Shown here in pieces: positions 4,998 to 7,137 of a DNA stretch of 7,137 bases; positions within the stretch are counted from its first letter, which is position 1; each line of letters opens with the position of its first letter. The notes beneath the pieces are model-generated. The model was given only the letters and a program-made list of their open reading frames with translations, was not told where the DNA came from and searched no databases. Position numbers and translations under genes: made by a program. Origin of the DNA: Flavobacteriales bacterium (GTDB taxonomy: Bacteria > Bacteroidota > Bacteroidia > Flavobacteriales > BACL11); assembly GCA_002728175.1 (NCBI GenBank), contig PBVH01000024.1:45922-53058 (forward strand). Direction: 5' to 3'.

Positions 4998-6032
4998 TTC
5001 TTCCCACTTTATTTTATCGCTCTTTTTTGAGTTTGAAAACCCCGAATAATTTTCGCTTTTTTTGAATATTTTATCTAAATCAATATCATTTTGATGTATT
5101 GAATAGCAAATTTTTTTCTCCTTCAAATAGTTAGCTAAAAATTCTTGTTCAGTTTGTCCGGGAGTTGGAATAAAAACAGCTTTCTTTTCTAGTTTGTGTA
5201 AATCCATAACTGTTGAGTATCCAGATCTTGAAATAACTAAATCAGATGATTGAATAGCAATATTTAAATCGTTTGAATTAAGGAAAGATTTAACAGTTAG
5301 ATTATTTATTTTTTTGCTCACATTGCTTTCAGGCTTTCCTAAAACAAGTAGCATTTTTTCTTTCGATTTTTGCATCTCTTTCATCAACTTATTTTCAAAA
5401 ATTGTTCGTTGTGGTTCAGGACCAGATACAATAGCAACCAACTTAAATTTTTTTACACTTTTTATTTTTTTAAATCTTGAGAGTGTTCCGATATACTTAC
5501 TTTTTTGTGGTAGAGATTTAGGTTTTGATAGGCTTCCTGCTAGGTTAATACTTTCATCATCAATGATCCAACACTCTTTAAATTTAGAAATAAGTTTGTA
5601 GTTTATTTTTTGAATTATAGTTTGTAAAACAGGGCTTTTTATTTGCAGTTGATGTGTTATGAACACACATGGCACGTTTTTTATGTAAAGTCCATATCTA
5701 TTATCGGAAATAACACCATCAATTTTTTGTGATTTGATGATTTTGTTAAGAATCTTTTGCTCCTTTTTAATTGCTAAAAATAGTTTTGGAATTTGAAATA
5801 AAATATTAAGACTCATTGGTAAATAACTTGAGTAGTTAATATTATAGTCTCTAAATTCAATAGATTTAATATTTGGAAATTCTTCTTGAAGCAATTGTAA
5901 TGGTCTTCCACTTGTTGCAATTAATACCTCAAAGTCATTTTTTATTAAATTTTCAATAATTGGAATACATCTAGTAGCATGACCAATACCCCAATTAAGT
6001 GGAGCAACTAAAATTCTTTTTTTTGATTTCAC
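4980..6032 (-). CDS. MurG-like (GT28-type) glycosyltransferase
   Basis: This 350-residue protein has no signal peptide. The N-terminal acceptor domain starts KKRILVAPLNWGIGHATRC (residues 4-22), with the glycine-rich NWGIGH loop seen in GT-B glycosyltransferases, and has ISDNRYG at 108-114. The C-terminal donor domain has IVSGPEPQRT (201-210), VISRSGYSTVMDL (266-278) and FIPTPGQTEQEFLA (287-300). The last two resemble the nucleotide-sugar site of MurG-like enzymes. It probably transfers a sugar from a nucleotide donor at the cytoplasmic face of the membrane; donor and acceptor are unknown. The start is GTG at 6032. The conserved N-terminus begins right there and no ATG lies upstream in frame before a stop. 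A TAnnTTTG element ends only four bases upstream, so the mRNA may be nearly leaderless. The 3' end runs into the convergent kinase gene. Confidence 0.85.
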   Translation of the reverse strand: MKSKKRILVAPLNWGIGHATRCIPIIENLIKNDFEVLIATSGRPLQLLQEEFPNIKSIEFRDYNINYSSYLPMSLNILFQIPKLFLAIKKEQKILNKIIKSQKIDGVISDNRYGLYIKNVPCVFITHQLQIKSPVLQTIIQKINYKLISKFKECWIIDDESINLAGSLSKPKSLPQKSKYIGTLSRFKKIKSVKKFKLVAIVSGPEPQRTIFENKLMKEMQKSKEKMLLVLGKPESNVSKKINNLTVKSFLNSNDLNIAIQSSDLVISRSGYSTVMDLHKLEKKAVFIPTPGQTEQEFLANYLKEKKICYSIHQNDIDLDKIFKKSENYSGFSNSKKSDKIKWEELFSLF

Positions 6033-6036
6033 AAAA

Positions 6037-6072
6037 CAAAAATAGTAAACACTATGTATTTTTGTATCAAAA
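6037..6072 (-). promoter_or_regulatory. Glycosyltransferase promoter
   Basis: On the minus strand TTTTG (6072-6068) is followed after 23 bases by TATTTTTG (6044-6037), an exact -7 element. The GTG start is four bases further. The promoter overlaps the trmB promoter on the other strand. No TTAACA repeats are present. Confidence 0.55.
6057..6064 (+). promoter_or_regulatory. trmB-mrp promoter -7 element
   Basis: TATTTTTG matches TAnnTTTG exactly and lies 15 bases before the proposed TTG start of trmB. No upstream TTG has the usual spacing. It faces away from the glycosyltransferase -7 element, with 12 bases between the two. Confidence 0.5.
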
Positions 6073-6079
6073 TTTAGTT

Positions 6080-6748
6080 TTGGCTAAGAATAAGTTAAAA
6101 AAATTTCAACAAATAAGTAGTTACAATCATGTTTTCGAACCTACTATTGAAGTTTTAAAAAGTGAGTATCATTTAAAAGGAAAGTGGAAGTCTGAAGTAT
6201 TTAAAAACAATAATCCAATAATATTAGAGCTAGGTTGTGGAAAAGGTGAATATTCTGTTGCGTTAGCCGAAAAATATCCTCAAAAAAATCTAATCGGAGT
6301 AGATATTAAAGGAGCTAGAATTTGGAAAGGAGCCACTGATAGCTTGACTAAAAATCTAATAAATATTGCTTTTTTAAGAGTTAGAATTGAATGGATAGAG
6401 CATTGTTTTGATAAGAATGAAATTGATGAGATTTGGATAACATTTCCTGACCCTCAATTAAAATTTAGAAGATCAAGTAAAAGACTAACACATCCTAATT
6501 TTTTAATGAAATATAATAAGATTCTTAAAAAAAGTGGTGTTATCCATCTTAAAACAGACAATCAGTTTTTACATGCATATACTTTGGGAATTCTTGACGG
6601 TCAGTCACATTCTATTGAATATTCATCAAATGACATATACAGTTCTGAGCATTTATATGAGCATTTAGACATCAAGACGTACTATGAACAAAAATACTTA
6701 GAAAAAGGAATGCCAATCACTTACGTAAAATTCCGTCTGAATTATTAA
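6080..6748 (+). CDS. trmB: tRNA (guanine-N7)-methyltransferase TrmB
   Basis: The protein has 222 residues if started at TTG 6080, giving MAKNKLKKFQQISSYNHVFEP. This matches the usual start of flavobacterial TrmB proteins (a short KNKLxKF leader, then VFEPT or VFQPT). The frame stays open further upstream, but that part contains the promoter and overlaps the neighbouring gene. No in-frame ATG fits. The enzyme methylates G46 in the variable loop of tRNAs using S-adenosylmethionine. The SAM-binding motif is ILELGCGKGEYSV (residues 48-60), followed by LIGVDIKGAR (71-80). The TrmB signature WITFPDPQLKFRRSSKRL (119-136) and the later HLKTDNQFL (157-164) are complete. mrp follows after 9 bases, so the two are probably one operon. 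Confidence 0.93.
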   Translation: MAKNKLKKFQQISSYNHVFEPTIEVLKSEYHLKGKWKSEVFKNNNPIILELGCGKGEYSVALAEKYPQKNLIGVDIKGARIWKGATDSLTKNLINIAFLRVRIEWIEHCFDKNEIDEIWITFPDPQLKFRRSSKRLTHPNFLMKYNKILKKSGVIHLKTDNQFLHAYTLGILDGQSHSIEYSSNDIYSSEHLYEHLDIKTYYEQKYLEKGMPITYVKFRLNY

Positions 6749-6757
6749 TTTTGTAAA

Positions 6758-7137
6758 ATGAGTAGTATTAAAAAAGATCTTGTTTTAGCTGAGCTAAAAA
6801 AAATTTTTACTAAATTGGGAGATAACGATTTAAGTTCAGATTCCATTAAAAATCTTTTAGTTTTTGGAAATGAAATTGAAATAGATCTCAATATAAAAAA
6901 CCCAACTCTACAGTACAAGAAAAAAGTTGAGGACACTATTATAAAAAGCTTGACCGAAATTTTTACAGAATGTGGTAAAATTAAAATTAATTTTAACATT
7001 CTTAAAAAGGAGGGTTTACCTAAGATAAAAGGTGATCAAATTCCAGGTGTGAAAAATATTTTTGCCATTGCCTCTGGAAAAGGAGGTGTTGGTAAATCAA
7101 CTGTTACTGCAAATATTGCAGTTGCTTTGTCTGAACT
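6758..7137 (+). CDS. mrp: Mrp/NBP35-family P-loop ATPase (5' part, runs off right edge)
   Basis: ATG at 6758 opens a frame of 126 codons to the window edge. The N-terminal part (about residues 5-82) is a MIP18/DUF59-like domain, with the family pattern LLVFGNEIEIDLNIKNPTL followed by KKKVEDTI. After a linker with IPGVKNIFAIA comes the deviant Walker A motif SGKGGVGKST (106-115) and TVTANIAVALSE. Mrp/ApbC/Nbp35 proteins carry iron-sulfur clusters and help mature Fe-S enzymes in the cytosol. The part with the C-terminal CXXC motif is beyond the edge. Bacterial Mrp proteins with this N-terminal domain are common in Bacteroidota. The start follows the trmB stop by 9 bases, and no separate promoter is evident. 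Confidence 0.93.
   Translation, partial: MSSIKKDLVLAELKKIFTKLGDNDLSSDSIKNLLVFGNEIEIDLNIKNPTLQYKKKVEDTIIKSLTEIFTECGKIKINFNILKKEGLPKIKGDQIPGVKNIFAIASGKGGVGKSTVTANIAVALSE

Noticed and set aside
5043..5063. Possible terminator for phoR: CGAA/TTCG stem followed by a T run
   Set aside because: The stem is only 4 bp and lies inside the glycosyltransferase coding sequence; too weak to call.
5314..5601. 95-codon open frame on the plus strand
   Set aside because: It is the antisense shadow of the glycosyltransferase coding sequence.
6054..6077. Seven-codon upstream frame (ATG to TAG) before trmB
   Set aside because: Its ATG precedes the -7 element, so it would not be in the mRNA; chance.
5999..6079. 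N-terminal extension of TrmB from an upstream start
   Set aside because: This stretch covers the start of the glycosyltransferase gene and both -7 elements, and its residues have no counterpart in TrmB proteins.
6745..6999. 84-codon open frame on the minus strand
   Set aside because: It is antisense to the start of mrp; the plus-strand frame has clear Mrp domains.

Overview
The window is strongly A+T-rich and reads as Bacteroidota, most likely a marine member of the Flavobacteriia. Four things point there: promoters of the TAnnTTTG (-7) type with short, A-rich leaders and no Shine-Dalgarno sequences; a LuxE/PaaK-type acyl-protein synthetase-like gene; a TrmB next to a Mrp/NBP35 ATPase whose N-terminus has a MIP18-like domain; and a MurG-like glycosyltransferase beginning KKRILVAPLNWGIGHATRC. 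No RNA genes, insertion sequences, CRISPR arrays or signs of recent transfer were seen.

Layout. Left edge, minus strand: the 5' half of a LuxE-family gene (1-533), separated by a strong terminator (585-616) from an outer-membrane porin (637-1638). The porin lies downstream of a PiT-type phosphate permease (1732-2928) on the same strand. A 392-base intergenic region (2929-3320) follows. It holds an apparently complete small transcription unit on the minus strand: promoter, a 27-residue membrane microprotein (3071-3154) and a terminator (3014-3042). The same region holds the promoter of a plus-strand PhoB/PhoR-like two-component system (3321-3983, 3999-4997). The kinase gene overlaps a convergent glycosyltransferase gene (4980-6032) by 18 bases. 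A compact divergent promoter then serves that glycosyltransferase and trmB (6080-6748). trmB is followed after 9 bases by mrp (6758 to the right edge, incomplete).

How the genes work together. The centre looks like a phosphate-starvation island. The porin would bring phosphate across the outer membrane, the PiT protein across the inner membrane, and PhoB/PhoR would regulate both. The best support is in the non-coding DNA. Direct repeats with an 11-base period (approximately TNTTAACANTT) lie 16-17 bases upstream of a TAnnTTTG-like element in three separate minus-strand promoters: the permease, the porin and the 27-residue microprotein. The flanking luxE-like and glycosyltransferase/trmB promoters have -7 elements but no such repeats. 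I infer that these repeats are PhoB-binding sites and that the microprotein is an undescribed, phosphate-regulated small membrane protein (or its short transcript acts as a small RNA). This microprotein unit is the most novel item in the window.
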